This document shows, one piece after another, positions 31,021 through 45,110 of a DNA stretch of 64,000 nucleotides (the stretch's first letter is position 1; the number at the start of each line of letters is the position of its first letter). Source of the stretch: Selaginella tamariscina. Its lineage: Eukaryota; Streptophyta; Lycopodiopsida; Selaginellales; Selaginellaceae. Under the pieces are notes generated by a model that saw nothing but the letters and a program-made list of their open reading frames with translations, did no database searches and was not told where the DNA came from. The stretch covers positions 372,001 through 436,000 of the forward strand of contig PUQB01000003.1 in NCBI GenBank assembly GCA_003024785.1, read 5' to 3'. Made by a program: the position numbers and the translations under genes.

Positions 31021-31487
31021 ACTTCATACTTTTGCCACCTCCAGCCCTTCGTTCCTCAGTACTCAGATATCATCACTCCTGAATGGGAGTATTCATGAGG
31101 ATCCTTCCAACTCTGGCTAGAGCACATGGCGTTCAAAAGTACATGCAACCGCTCGCATTTCGGGCTGGTGGAAGCATTTGGAGCAAATATCACGGCATCT
31201 GCAACCAGGGAGCAGATGGCATACACTGGTGATGTTAGTAGAACGTTCATGCCGTAGACGGTGGAACTGCTTGTTGATAGCGTCCGCAGTGCAACTTTCT
31301 ACGACTGGGAAGTGAAGGACCAGGTATTCCCTTTTTTGTATTTGTCTTGGTTTTGACGTTCTTGTCTACCTCCAGATAATGAAGGTAAAGGAAGAGATTG
31401 AGGAAATGCATAACAATCCTCAAAGCATTCTGCTGGAAGCACTTCATACTGCTGGTTATACGGGTCCTCTCGCGAATCTGCTATCAT
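31021..31487 (+). pseudogene. MPP-alpha gene fragment, copy 2
   Basis: Same fragment as in copy 1. Here the ten bases missing from copy 1 are present, so that LEHMAFKSTCNRSHFGLVEA runs on into GANITASATREQMAYTGD in one frame. Still only the N-terminal third of the peptidase, with breaks elsewhere. Confidence 0.78.
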
Positions 31488-32210
31488 GTAAATTAAATAA
31501 GTTATCTGAATACTTAATAATAATTTCTTGAAATAAGTTATTAATTTTAACTTTTTTTATTCTTATAGATCAGGTGTATAAAATGCTTCTTATTTTTCTG
31601 CTTAAGCCGTTTGTTTGATGTAATGATATTTTCCTGTATTTTAATACTTTGCTCATATTCCATTCATTGATAGCGTCCAAAGCTTGCAATGTATTAGTAA
31701 CTTATAATATATATTCTTAAAAACTCTATGGAAACTGGGAGTCAAGTAGAAAGTCTCTCAGAGAAATTCGATAGTATATTTGTCACAGACTCAGACTATA
31801 CAAGCCACAAGCACACTATGCACTTAAAAAAATTGGTCAAGCTGCTTATGCCCGAACCCCCTAAGATCCTTTTGCCCCCCCAAATCAACAAGAACCCAAC
31901 CACCCATGGTTTCTCGAGACTCAACATACCTATGAACCCAATAGCGACCGTGTCGATCGTGATGAAACCCCCGACCGAGATGATCCCCACTTTCATCAAT
32001 ACTGGAGGGGACGCAGTGGGCAAGCCTAAGGCAACAAAATTCATTGTCGCATAAGTAGCCCCTAAGGAGATAAGAGATGTGTCTTATACATACGCATGTG
32101 AGAAAGCTAAAGCATTGTCACTTAGTCCTTGAGAAACCACCCTCATTAAGAAGTACAACCCACGAGGGGCACCCTGACCCATGACTAACTCCTAAGGGTT
32201 TGAGTGACCA
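31488..32210 (+). other. Intergenic relic with conserved open frame, copy 2
   Basis: Counterpart of 15,229-15,949; the frame METGSQVES... lies at 31,728-32,054. No recognised function. Confidence 0.35.
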
Positions 32211-33298
32211 TGTCATACCCTAGACCTAGGGCTAGTACTTAATGAGAGTGCGAGTGTGCATCCTAGGCGGACACAAGTGTTTAACTAAGAAAATTCCCTA
32301 AGACTAGGTTTGAACAACCCTAAGGATACAATCGTGCGAGTCCCTTGTGAAAGGGTTTGTACTAACGAGCTTAGGTTGTTCAACCCTTGAGAACACCCCT
32401 AGCCAAGCGAGCTAATTAGCACACCCAGTTACGAAACTTAACATCCCTCGAGCGTATGCTCTAAGGCTTAACATCCTAATGCAAGCACAAGCACGTCTAC
32501 TTCCTAGAGTATCCAACCCTTCAATGTTAAACCCATGACACAACCCCAAAAGGTGTGCCTCAAGTGTTGTAACATGTTCATATGACATTGTTTTCTAATA
32601 TGTAGACTGTCTCACCATAGCCCTTCAGACTCAAAAGTTACACCTAATGCTATGAATGTGACTCATTTATGCCAACCCTAAAACCTCCTTATGTGTATCG
32701 TTAGGAACCTAGTAAAGAGAGAACTTATCAATTAAGATTCTTAGTAAAGAGAATTTATCAATTAAGATTCCACGTCCATAATTGGATAAGAACATGAATG
32801 TGCCCTACTTATGTGAGTGTTGTTCTTAGCTTGACGTGGAGGAAAAGGCTCAACCTCTAACAATTGAAATGTGTATTCTGATAGGACCTTCCATGCATGG
32901 ATTTGCCAATGATAAAAATTTCACCGGTAAAAGAATAATGAACTCTCTACACCCTATTCCTACTTGCTTAAGTGGGCTAGCATGAAAATTTGCCTACCCC
33001 AAACCCTAACTAGGGCGTGGGGTTAGGGCAACCTTAGAGGTGTTTTTATTCATATTCAACATGTCAAACTCACCAACTAGGACATAAAAATAATGAAAGA
33101 CTTTTTTTTAAAATAAAAATGTTAACTTCTCCTAGAGTTTCTTGTAAATACTTAATAATATCTTATTGAACCATCACTAAATATCCAAATGCATTAAGCA
33201 AGCCTATTTCCTTAATAATTAAAGGTTGTTAATATATTTCAATAAATAATAAGAATCAACTTCCAAAGTAAAGAGTAATCGTAATAAAAACTATGACA
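32211..33298. mobile_element. Old diverged solo LTR-like copy, copy 2
   Basis: Counterpart of 15,950-17,037, starting TGTCATACC and ending CTATGACA. It is nearly identical to copy 1, which shows it was carried along by the tandem duplication. Confidence 0.55.
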
Positions 33299-33440
33299 TC
33301 TTCAGTCAAAGAACGAGTGGAGATGGTGAGCATCAATCACAATGCTTACGAGTGGAGATGGTGAGCATTAATCACAATGCTTACGAGTGGAGATGTTGGG
33401 ATCGATTGCTAAATAATAACAATCGACATTCAAAGTAAAG

Positions 33441-34411
33441 TGTCAGAGTTTTTACCTGGTGCCACAAAGGCGACTTGCCAGGTGCCAACCCTGGAATCCC
33501 CTCTTTGGAAACCCCTCGGAATTTAGTAAAATAACCCGTATTAGGAACCCAAGCCTTAGGAACTCAAACCCCTAACTAACTAAGCCCACGAACAAGACTC
33601 ACCTTGTGAATCAGGATACACGGACTAGCTGAGCTTTAGGTGTCGTTCCTAGCTTGGCGTGGTTGAGGCAGCTGGAGCAAGGCCTCAACCACTAGTTTTG
33701 CGGAACGTGAACTCGGGCAATGTCTTTGAGCTTACGGGCAGGTTTTCGAACCAAGGAATCTGACTAACTCCTTGGAAGTGACGTGCCCCTATCTCAAAGG
33801 CAAGATCCTGCCAACGATAAGGATAGTCTAACCCTGGGGTGGGTTGTACCCCTGTCGTGTGGAAGTTTGGGCAGCATAACGGAGGGTTGCATCTTGACGA
33901 CACAAGCTTAGCTTGAGGTTAACGAGCTCTCTTTTGAACGCAGGAAGCCTCACTATATATACTCTACCTTATTTATGTGACGGACCCCCCCCCCCCCCCC
34001 CCTGTTTACCTAAATGAGTAAGTGGGCTAGCACGGAAATGCTAGCCCTTAAAGAAAATGGTTGTCCTAACCCTAAACCTAACCCCTAGGGGGTATTAGGG
34101 CGTGGGGTTAGGGCAACCCTAGGTTTAGGTCAACCCTAGGGGTGTCCCTAACCCTTTTTTGACAAGCTATATTTAACGGAAAACTTATCTTTTATAACAT
34201 CAAACTGGGGGAGAGTTTTCTAGAGGGTAAGTACTACCTTCGCCTAGAGTTTCTTAAGGTACCTAGTGACAGTCGGTCGAACTACTCCTAAACACCTAAG
34301 TGCACTAAGTGAGGCTGTTTCTCACTACAACTAGGGTTCGCCACACAACTCGATAGGTAACAATAGTCAAACCCCAAAGTACAGGGTCGAATCATAGTAA
34401 AAAGTATGACA
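33441..34411. mobile_element. Solo LTR of a Ty3/gypsy chromovirus, copy 2
   Basis: 971 bp, with the TAAAG direct repeat at both sides as in copy 1. It differs from copy 1 mainly in the length of the poly-C run. Confidence 0.88.
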
Positions 34412-37274
34412 TAAAGAGTAGTCGTAGTAAAAACTATAATATCTCCAGCAAAAAGAACAAGTGCAAATGTTGGGTGTCGATCCCAATGCTTACGAGTGAA
34501 GATGTTAAGATAAATCGATATATAATAATAATTAGTAAAGAAAGTCATAATAAAAACTATGACATCTTTAACCTCCAAAATAAAGAGTAGTTATAGTAAA
34601 AACTATAACATTTATAACCAAAAGAATGAGTGGAAATGTTGGACGTCAATCCCAATGCCTACGAGTGGAGATATTGAGATAAATCGATAAATAATAACAA
34701 TCAACCTTCAAAGTAAAGGAAGTTATAGTAAAAACTATGACATTTCCAACCTCCAAAGTAAAGAGTAAAAACTATGACATCCATAACTAAAAAAATGAGT
34801 GAAGATGTTAGGTGTCAATCCCAATGCCTATGAGTGAAGATGTTGGGCATCAATCCAATGCCTCTTGCATGCAAAGCAGGTTGCCTACAAGTGGATCTAC
34901 ATCCCTTCACACTCTTGTTGCTAAGACTTCAACTTGGGTGAGAGCCATGTATTCTAATCACAATGAAGTGCCCTCAAGCACCTCATCAATTGGTTGAACT
35001 TGAGCACCTTGAAGGATTAGGGTGTAAACCTAAGGCTTAGACCAAGGCATGGTTGTGGCTTGGGTGTGTAAATAATCTAACAATCATGATAATTGTCTTC
35101 TAAGCAATAGACATAAATTTAATGTTTTGGGCTCAAAACCTAAACCAAATTGGATTGCACGGTAGTTATGTTAAACCAGAATGTACAAATATGAGGTAAC
35201 TCAAGCTGGATGGTGGTGCACATGTAGAATAGGGTTATGTTTTGGGCAAACATGCACCAACTTAAAGTTCTAGGGTTCATGGCACCTGAGCTAAGGGCTA
35301 TGTTTAGGGCTCAAATCCCAAACTAGTTGGATTGCACTATAGTTATATTCAACCAAAAGAAGTATTTCAATACAAATATGAAGTAACACTTGTAGATGTA
35401 GTCACTTGTGTGAATGGTGTTGCAGAGTCTCACATGTGCACAAGCATTAACAAGCAACAAAGTCTCACAAGTGCATAAGCATCAACAAGCGGTTCTACAC
35501 GAACCATATGTCGTGTCTTGTTGATGTAGTATAGTGGTGAGTATTTTCGCTTGTCATGCGGACTACTTTAGCATTGGCACCCTCTTTCTCCGCAACTTTG
35601 TCAACTCCCCCATTTGCGAGGCTCCTCCATGTTGCTAATAGTAGAGATAGCTCCATGGCAAAGCCTCTCTCCCTAGCAAGAGGCAGTAAGCCGATGCCTC
35701 TTTGTAGAGGGCATTTGGTTCAATAGTATGATTCTCGATTTGGGTGTGAGATGTCTCAAGTTCAATACCAAGGTTAGTAGTGACCTTTGGCACAAACCCT
35801 AAACCCATCTTGAGGTCGACAACTAAACAAGTCTACACCACAAACCCTAAACCCAAAAAAAAAGGTTACCGTAGTAATACTTTCATCTTGTACTTGTGCA
35901 GGTTTTTAATTAACAAAAAGCTAAAGCCCATCTTTGCACATGTAGTTAGTTTATAGTTGCATGTTTGGAGTGAATCCATAATAGCATGTTCTAAGTGACA
36001 ATCGCTATGCAAAGAACAAGCTTGTTGGCTATGCGAAGAACAGTGAACAATGCAAGACAAGTTTGGGTAAGTGCTCCATCTTAGTATCTATACTTCATTG
36101 AGCATACTTTTTTATCATTGCATATGTGGATGGCAAGATTTAATTTAATCAGCAGATTTTCCTTTAATTTTTTTAAACATGTTTTACATTAATTTAAATG
36201 TACCATAGTAGTAATACGACATTTCTTTTCTCTCTTGCAGGGATATCATTGCAGCGGGAAAAAGTACCAAGGGAGCTTGTCGTCTCTAAAGACCAACTCT
36301 CGGAATAAAACCTTGTGTTTAGGTGACTGTGCGGGTTGAGTTGGACGCTGCTACAAAATTCCATATATGGGTTGAAGATAGGCCTTTGCTTTGCAAATGT
36401 GGACTAGAACCAGCTTTCAAGTGACTCCACTGGACCACTGTTTAAAGATCCAATGGTAGTCGAATGTACTAACGATGAGAATAGGGTGAGGTTCGCTCGT
36501 GGAAAATCCGGATTTATTCTAGAATCTTCCCTGATATTCTAGTACATACTAAGAATATTCCATGTAAACCTATGTATTTGCCAGACTACATGTTGGGTTT
36601 TACACTGTTTTGATATATTGGATTTTAATGTTAATTTTAATTAATATTTTCAAGAAATTTATTTCTTTGTGTTTTTTTCATAAAGAAGATTTAATTAATA
36701 CATATGTTCCTAAGATGCTGAAATAATACATATAAGACATGCATTATGCTCGATATCGTGTTGAAATTATTATGGCACTTACACATTAACTTGTGAACAT
36801 TAACTAAATTTAATGCAATTGTTCACATTGGCCTGAACATTATATTAAATTTTTAAAAAATAATGTAATGTCATTTGTTAATGCAAATCTATTCACACCA
36901 GTAAAAAATTAAATTAGAAGATAATGTCTAGCTAATGTTTTCTTTGTAAAATTTGGCATTAACTTAATTTCAACTTAATGCCAAGGCCTTAGGGTTTACA
37001 TTAGGGCATGGAAATGGCAAGAAGCGACTACAAGGTAAGCTCCTCCCATATTGTAGATAGTTGAGCATATAGATGCATTTTGTTTTTAAAGGAACAGCTA
37101 ACATACGAGATTGTAATCACCACTGCAGAGGAGTGCATTCGCTCTTCAGCTTCTTAACTCTTCAGCTTCTCAACTGGGTTTCAGAGTAGCTGGCAAAAAC
37201 GCTCGAGATAGGCAGGCCAACTAGAGCCATGATGAAGTTATGGATTTGATCAGAGCAAAAGCTATAGAGTCCGT
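34412..37274. other. LTR-tail repeats and unrecognised stretch, copy 2
   Basis: Counterpart of 18,154-21,018: degenerate LTR-tail repeats to about 34,860, then unrecognised sequence with the GRF-like snippet near 36,385 and ATTAA-rich DNA near 36,780-37,010. A few small indels versus copy 1. No supported gene. Confidence 0.4.
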
Positions 37275-37397
37275 TGGCCAGGATCTGTTCATGACGCTCG
37301 AGTTTGGAGGAACTTGGGTTTTTACCAACATGTAGCATCAAAGGAGATACTTCAGCGGCCTATTCTTGAGCTTCCCAGATACAGCTTGAAGTCATAT
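37275..37397 (+). pseudogene. Harbinger transposase relic, left piece, copy 2 (interrupted)
   Basis: WPGSVHDARVWRN to RYSLKSY, ending at the 5-bp target site CATAT (37,393-37,397). The transposase is interrupted here by the chromovirus and resumes at 44,754. Confidence 0.75.
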
Positions 37398-38364
37398 TGT
37401 CAGAGTTTTTACTTGGTGCCACAAAGGCGGCTTGCCAGGTGCCAACCCTGGAATCCCCTCTCTGGAAACCCCACGGAATCTGGTAAAGTAACCCGTATTA
37501 GGAACCCAACCCTTAGGAACTTAAACCCTAACTGACCAAGTCCAAACGAGACTCACCTTGTGAATCAGGATGCACGGACTGGCCGAGTTATAGGTGTTGT
37601 TCCTAGCTTGGCGTGGTTGAGGCGGCCGGAGCAAGGCCTCAACCACTAGTTCTGCGGAACGTGAACTCGGGCAATACCTTTGAGCTTGCGAGCAGGTTTT
37701 CGGACCAAGGAATCTGGCTAACTCCTTGGAAGTGACGTGCCCTTGTCTCAAAGGCAAGATCCTGCCAACGATAAGGATAGTCTAACCCTAGGGTGGGTTG
37801 TACCCCTGTCGTGTGGAAGTTTGGGCGGCACAACAGAGGGTTGCACCTTGACGACACAAGCTTAGCTTGCACCGGTAGGAGGTTAACGAGCTCTCTTTTG
37901 AACCCAGGAAGCCTCACTACATACACTCTACCTTATTTATGTGACGGACCCCCCCCCCCCTGTTTACCTAAATGAGTAAGTGGGCTGGCACAAAATGCCA
38001 GCCCTTAGAGAAAATGGTTGTCCTAACCTAACCCTAAACCTAACCCCTAGGGGGGGGTATTAGGGCGTGGGGTTAGGGCAACCCTAGGGTTAGGTCAACC
38101 CTAGGGGTGTCCCTAACCCTTTTTGACAAGCTATATTTAACGGAAAACCTACGTCAAACTGGGGGAGAGTTTTCTAGAGGGTAAGTACTACCTTCGCCTA
38201 GAGTTTCTCGAGGTACCTAGTGACAGCCGGCCGGACTACCCCTAAACACCTAAGTGCACTAAGCGGGCTGTTTCTCACTACAACTAGGGTTCGCCACACA
38301 ACTCGGTAGGTAACAACAGTCAAACCCCAAAGTAAAGGGTCGAGTCATAGTAAAAACTATGACA
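37398..38364 (-). repeat. 3' LTR of the chromovirus (left on the + strand)
   Basis: 967-bp terminal repeat. It contains a poly-C run near 37,950 and CCCTAA/TTAGGG-type blocks near 38,020-38,110 in both orientations. It is related to the three solo LTRs of the array. Confidence 0.93.
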
Positions 38365-41300
38365 CACTCCCCGCCTTTGAAAATGTCAACGTCCTCGTTG
38401 ACGTCAACTCCAAGACTAGATAATGTTAGAAAAATTAACCAAAACTAACATATCACTCTATGTGGAGTCAGCCAAAAGTTCACATAAGTTTTATTACCCC
38501 CCTTGCATTACGCGAAACCAAGTACTTCAGAACCGTCGTTCACTGAGTCGTAAACCCAGCTGCCGGAGGCACCACCTGCGACATGAAGTCATTTGGAGAC
38601 CTTTTGCACGTCTGCAAAGTCTGTCACCCGACGCACACAACACTGGTTAATTTCTTTATTTAACTAGAATTTATATAGGAGGCCTCTAGTTAGTGTTGTT
38701 GCCGGCCCCTTGGTTAATAAGAAATAAAGACTTGCTTTATTCCTTATCATCATTACTAACAGTTTGAGACCTTGCCTCAAACTCCTTCACTATCTCCATC
38801 GCGTTCTGTAGATTATCCAATGGTTCCCATGTCGACTCGCATGCCGGGTAACCCTTCCACTTGACAAGATATTCTCGTTTACGTTTCGCGTCCCTGGCGT
38901 TTAATATCCTTTGCATCTAATATCGACTCAACTTCGAACTCCTTCATATCGCCGACCAGCTCAGGAAGCGGACGTAAGCTTTCATATCTCTGCGGATGTT
39001 TCTCATCTTTGTGGAATGGCTCGAGTAAATTGACATGAAACACATTGTGTATTGTTCCCAACTCCGGAGGAAGATCTAACTCATAAGCCACTTTCCCTAC
39101 TTGCTTCACCACCTTGTATGGACCTATGTAGTGCGATAGAAATTTCCTCGAAAGAGTCGTTGGAACCTTCAGGTTTTTGGTACTCAACAATACCATATCC
39201 CCAACCTGATACTCTACATCCCGCCGATGTTTATCGTACTGCTGACGATACCTTTCCTGAGCTGCAGCCATCGCTTGACGAGCAGCTTCCCATGTTCGAT
39301 ACAATTGTCCCGTGAACTCTGCTACAGATGGAACTCGATTGCTATCGTCTTTCGGTAACACCATACTCTGAGGAATACCACCCTTATTCCCAGTTAACAC
39401 TTCCATCGGGCTACATCCGATTGCAGTGTGCATCGAGTTATTGTAACATATCTCAGCCATATCTAAGTGTTCAGCCCAATCAAGTTGATCACCTTGAACA
39501 TAGCATCTGAGATAGTCCTCGACTTGTCGGTTTACCCTCTCCGTCTGACCATCCGTTTGTGGATGATAAGCCGTACTAAACCTCAGCATCGTCCCAAATT
39601 GCTTGAACAACGTTCCCCAAAACTTGCCAGTAAATCGAGGATCCCGTCTGAGATCATCGTTTCCGGTAGCCCTCGCACTCTTACGACTTCGTGGAAGAAC
39701 AACTTTGCTGCTTGTTTTGCATTCACTGTCTCTACAGTTGGAATGAAATGAGCAACCTTTGAAAATCGATCGACCACCACCATAAGAGCATTGAAACCAC
39801 AAGATTTTGGCAATCCCATGATAAAGTCCAAAGTAACACTTTGAAATGGCCGCTCTGGAATCGGTATACATTGTAACTTCCCAGCTCGTTTTTGCGAACG
39901 ACTTTTCACTTGTTGACATGTGGGGCATGTCTTGACATACTTGGCAACATCGTCTATCATACCCGGCCAATAGAATCCCTGTTTCAACAAAGCCAACGTC
40001 TTGTGCCTTCCACCATGCCCTGCCAAAGGAACGTCGTGATGCTCTCTTAATAGCCTCTCCCTCCATGTCCCTTCTGGAACATAGAGTCTCTTTTCTTTAT
40101 AATAAAGAACTCCATCTCGTACTGCAAAATGGGCCTGTTTGAGTGCATCCATTCGACTTTCTATTCCTGCTGGAATATTACCATCTCTTCGTAATTGATG
40201 AACTTGTTTCCTCTTTGCCACCAGGCTCAAAGCTTCCTTGGCAAACTTGTCCTGAGGATACGCCGTCACAAATTCATCCACCAAAGTTGACACGGGTGCT
40301 GACATAATACGAAGATGACCCTTTCTACTGAGTGCATCAGCTACCACATTGTCCTTTCCCGCCTTATGTCTGATTTCAGGCTGAAATCGTGCCAACTTCT
40401 GCTGCCATCTAGCATACTTTGGTGATAGCTTCGGCTGCGTTTCAAAATATCTTAGAGTTACACTATCTGTCCAAACCACAGTGCCATGACTTGGAAGATA
40501 ATGACGCCAATACTCCAAGGAAGCAACAATAGCATACATCTCCTTTTCGTGGGTAGGCCATCGAGTTTGCGCGGCATCTAACTTCTTCGAGAAGAAGGAC
40601 ACTGGATGTCCTTTTTGTTGCAATACACCACCAATTGCAAAGTCGGAAGCGTCACATTCTACTTCAAAGGGATCTTCAAAGATGGGCAACTGCAAAACTG
40701 GCTCAGAAGAGATAGCCTCTTTGAGTTTGACGAATGCACGTTGGCACTCTGGAGTCCAATGCCATGGAATGTTCTTCGTAAGATCTGTCAATGGGGCCGC
40801 TATTTCTGAGTAACCCTTTATGAATCTTCGGTAATACCCTGTTCAAACCAAGAAATGATCTAAACTTCATGCACGTCTTTTAAGGTCATCCACTCAGTAA
40901 TAGCTTGAATTTTCTTTGGGTCCATGGCAACCTCCCCACCTGAGATCAAGTGTCCCAAGAAATCTATCTTGGTTTGACCAAATGCGCACTTGCTTTCTTT
41001 AGCATACAACTGGTTCTCTCTCAACCTCTGAAACACTTTTTCTAAGTGTTCCACATGTTCTTCAATTGTCGAACTGAAAACCAGAATGTCATCAATATAC
41101 ACCACCACGAACTCGTCTAGATAGTCTCTAAACACATCATCCATCATTGTGCAAAAAGTTGCTGGAGCATTGCACAACCCGAATGGCAAGACTAGAAACT
41201 CAAATGATCCATAACGCGTTCGAAAAGCGGTCTTCTCAATGTCATTCTCTGCTACCCGAATCTGATGGTACCCAGACCTCAAGTCTATTCTTGAAAAGTA

Positions 41301-43791
41301 CTTTGCTTTTGATAGTCTATCAAACAAGTCGTCCACTCGCGGAAGAGGATACTTGTTTTTGATAGTTATCGCGTTCAGTGCTCGATAGTCCACACACATT
41401 CGCATCGTACCATCCTTTTTCATTACAAACAAGATCGGTGCACCATATGGTGATCGACTAGGTCGAATGTGTCCTCGACCAACCAATTCCGTCAGCTGTC
41501 TCTTCAATTCAATCAACTCTTGAGGATTTAACCGATATGGGGCTCTTGCCGGTGGAGACGAACCCGGCAAAACCTCTATTCTGTGGTCCACAGCTCGACG
41601 TGGAGGTAACTCAGGCGGCAAATCTTCCGGTAACACATCCCTAAACATGTTCAAGACTTCCAAAATAGGTTCGGGAACATGTTCTTGACCATCTCCTATT
41701 TTGACTTCACCAGTATCCAAAACCATTGCAAGAAACACACGTTCCCGATGTCTAACTGCTTTACGCAACTGAGTCAAGGTAAGGAACATAGGATTCCAAT
41801 CCCTATCAGTTAGCGTTTCCATTCTGAGCGTCGTTTTTCTAATGGCTTCTTTATCTGCTGCAAGCGTGATTCGATTATCTCCGGAACCCCTCATTTCGAT
41901 TACATGTTTATGGAACCATTCCATACCCAGAACAAAGTCAAACCCCGTCATATTCAAGACAACTAAGTCTAGCTTAGCCTTCCAATCTTTGATTTGGACA
42001 GGAACTGCCCTTGCTATATTATTAGTATTTTGAGAACCTTTGCCAAAATTGATCTTTATTTCACACATCTTTTATTACATCCAAATTCAATCGACGAGCT
42101 AGACTAGTCGATATGAAGTTGTATGTTGCTCCAGTATCGATCATCATTCGGACTCGGTCCCCTCGTATCCTTCCTGTCAAATATAGCAAAGGGTCAGTTT
42201 TGTCTTGAATAGCGAATAAGGCAGGTTGTGTCTGGCACAACATTACCTCTTCTGACTCATCTTCCGGATCTTCAAGCGTTTCTGGTTCAGCAACTTCCTC
42301 TTCTACCATCGCCTTGAAATGTCCTGATTGTTGTGAGGGTGCCGGACACTCTTTAGCAAAATGACCAGGCTTGTTACAATTATAACATTTCACGACCCCG
42401 CCTGCGGAACGCGGGGGAGCAGACTTTGGAGCCGATCCTTTGGTCTGCTGAGGAGGTGGTAACGCCAATGGTTTCCGAAATCCGGTGGGTCTTGATGTGT
42501 CCGAAAACTTGGAACTGCCAACAAAGGGACTTGCACTTCGAATTGATGGCGATTGATCTGGTCGCCTATCAAACCTTCTGAACCCAGACTTTGGAGGAAA
42601 CCTCCTTGGTTTTCCTCCCCTTTGTACAAGTCTTCTAACGACATGCCATAAGCAACCTTTTGAGCTGCCTCTTGACATTCCCGATAGCTTGTGGGCTTGT
42701 ACCTTAAGATCTCCCTTCGCGTTTTCTCATTCAAGCTAGCCATGAAGCAACTTCGAGCTTCATCATCGCTCATATTTGGCACCAATCGCCGTACACTTTC
42801 GAATCGATAAACGTGGTCCATAGGACTTCCCCGAACTCCCTGTTGACAAAGTGCCAGGTCAGCACGCAATCGCAAACCGAGATCATCCGGCATATACTGC
42901 TTTTTGATCTCCTTTTTCATGTGCTTCCAGCTGTTTCGGTATCCACGTTCACCTTCAACAATTCGCCACCAAGTCTTAGCTTCTTCTTTAAGAAACTGCT
43001 TAGCACATGCAACCTTTTCTGTCTTTCTCACGGAAGCAGCCTCGAAATAGCTTTCCATATCATACAACCAGTCATCCAAAACCTTGTAATCCTTTGAACC
43101 CATGAAATTCGAAGGCTTTACCGGTTTGAATTTACTGGGACCTCCACCAACTACTTCCGTCGAAGAATCTGATTCAGAGGAACCTGACTCTGAGTCATGC
43201 TTCTTTTTCTTTTTCCGTGTGTCTGGTTGCGGAACGTCTGGCACTGCCGTATTCGTTGGAATCCGAACGGCAACATTATCGATTCTGTCATTCAATCCCA
43301 AGACATCCCCTCGAAGTTCGTTTAGGGCATCCATCATTATTTCACGCCAACCAGGTCGCTGCCTAGCCCTAGGGGGTCGACCTGGATCAGCTTCATCCAT
43401 CTCCTCATTTTGAGCCTCTGCGACAGCCCTCTCTGCCTCAGGCTCTGGTTGCTTTCTTTTGCTCATCGTATTGAACCCTAGTTTCAACACTCGGAGAATA
43501 TGCTTGGAATATTCCCAATGTAATTGGAAACACCCTGCACAGGTTGTACACCCACACACATCAGCTTAAACTAGCATAAGACTTTCGGACATACCTAGAA
43601 TCTCACGCCGACTCACTGAGCAAGTGTTCTCCGAAGTTTGACAACTCACAGGATCAAACTCTCTGCGCAGAATACAGACATGTTAACCAAAGCGATAGAG
43701 TAGATCAAGAATTTAGAGTTATCTAAACATTGAAACACTCTATGACTTAAGGTAGTCCTACTGACCGCAGAGAACTTGCTCCGATACCAAT

Positions 43792-44753
43792 TGTCAGAGT
43801 TTTTACCTGGTGCCACAAAGGCGGCTTGCCAGGTGCCAACCCTGGAATCCCCTCTCTGGAAACCCCACGGAATCTGGTAAAGTAACCCGTATTAGGAACC
43901 CAAGCCTTAGGAACTAAACCCTAACTGACAAGTCCACGAACGAGACTCACCTTGTGAATCAGGATGCACGGACTAGCCGAGTTATAGGTGTGTTCCTAGC
44001 TTGGCGTGGTTGAGGCGGCCGGAGCAAGGCCTCAACCACTAGTTCTGCGGAACGTGAACTCGGGCAATACCTTTGAGCTTGCGAGCAGGTTTTCGGACCA
44101 AGGAATCTGCTAACTCCTTGGAAGTGACGTGCCCTGTCTCAAAGGCAAGATCCTGCCAACGATAAGGATAGTCTAACCCTAGGGTGGGTTGTACCCCTGT
44201 CGTGTGGAAGTTTGGGCGGCACAACAGAGGGTTGCACCTTGACGACACAAGCTTAGCTTGCACCGGTAGGAGGTTAACGAGCTCTCTTTTGAACCCAGGA
44301 AGCCTCACTACATATACTCTACCTTATTTATGTGACGGACCCCCCCCCCCTGTTTACCTAAATGAGTAAGTGGGCTGGCACAAAATGCCAGCCCTTAGAG
44401 AAAATGGTTGTCCTAACCTAACCCTAAACCTAACCCCTAGGGGGGGTATTAGGGCGTGGGGTTAGGGCAACCCTAGGGTTAGGTCAACCCTAGGGGTGTC
44501 CCTAACCCTTTTTGACAAGCTATATTTAACGGAAAACCTACGTCAAACTGGGGGAGAGTTTTCTAGAGGGTAAGTACTACCTTCGCCTAGAGTTTCTCGA
44601 GGTACCTAGTGACAGCCGGCCGGACTACCCCTAAACACCTAAGTGCACTAAGCGGGGCTGTTTCTCACTACAACTAGGGTTCGCCACACAACTCGGTAGG
44701 TAACAACAGTCAAACCCCAAAGTAAAGGGTCGAGTCATAGTAAAACTATAACA
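43792..44753 (-). repeat. 5' LTR of the chromovirus (right on the + strand)
   Basis: 962-bp terminal repeat adjoining the initiator-Met-type primer-binding site at about 43,778-43,790. Nearly identical to the other LTR. The promoter of the element would lie in it. Confidence 0.93.
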
Positions 44754-45110
44754 CATATCTTCTCGGAGACAAAGGCTACCCTTGCAACCCGGCGATTATG
44801 GTGCTTTTTCGACGGTCAGCAAACCTTTTAGTCCTCAAGAAGTTCTTTAACAACGAGCTTTTGAAAGCTCATTAGATTGTGGAGTGTAGTTTTTGGACTT
44901 TAAAAGATATGAAAAAAGCATTTCGGTGAATTCTAACTGGTTTTTGTGTAGGAAAGATCCAAATACTTGGCTCAAAGATCCGAATGCAACCTGACGTTAT
45001 TCCTAATATGTCTATGCCTGCTATGTTATCTCATTGATATTGACGATGCAAATGTTGATAACTCCGCGAGTTAGATTTGTTGAAAGCTGAAACTCGTTAA
45101 AGAAGAGTAG
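44754..45110 (+). pseudogene. Harbinger transposase relic, right piece, copy 2
   Basis: Resumes with the second CATAT and LLGDKGYPCNPAIMV, then a decayed VE..FGL segment and KIQILGSKIRMQPDVIPN. The codon that is TAA in copy 1 is CAA here. Several single-base differences from copy 1 disturb the frame. Confidence 0.7.

Larger units (their letters stand above)
37398..44753 (-). mobile_element. Ty3/gypsy chromovirus LTR retrotransposon, nearly whole fossil
   Basis: 7,356 bp with LTRs of 967 bp (37,398-38,364) and 962 bp (43,792-44,753). Both begin TGTCAGAG and end in ACA, and the element is flanked by the target duplication CATAT. It is read on the minus strand. A primer-binding site TGGTATCGGAGCA, of the initiator tRNA-Met type, adjoins the 43,792 LTR, and a purine-rich tract adjoins the other LTR. 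Internal parts in order: gag (about 43.5-42.3 kb) with a CCHC knuckle (CYNCNKPGHFAKEC), protease (DTGATYN, about 42.1 kb), reverse transcriptase (YIDD, about 41.1 kb), RNase H (about 40.5 kb), integrase (about 40.1-39.2 kb) and a chromodomain (about 38.9 kb). The coding part is broken a handful of times. The two LTRs differ by only about half a dozen substitutions by eye, so it is young, and it is absent from copy 1. Confidence 0.94.

Noticed and set aside
34288-34578. Hydrophobic 96-codon minus-strand frame that looks like a membrane protein
   Set aside because: It crosses the end of the solo LTR and AT-rich tail repeats; the hydrophobic character comes from the A/T-rich repeat, and it is broken in the other copies.
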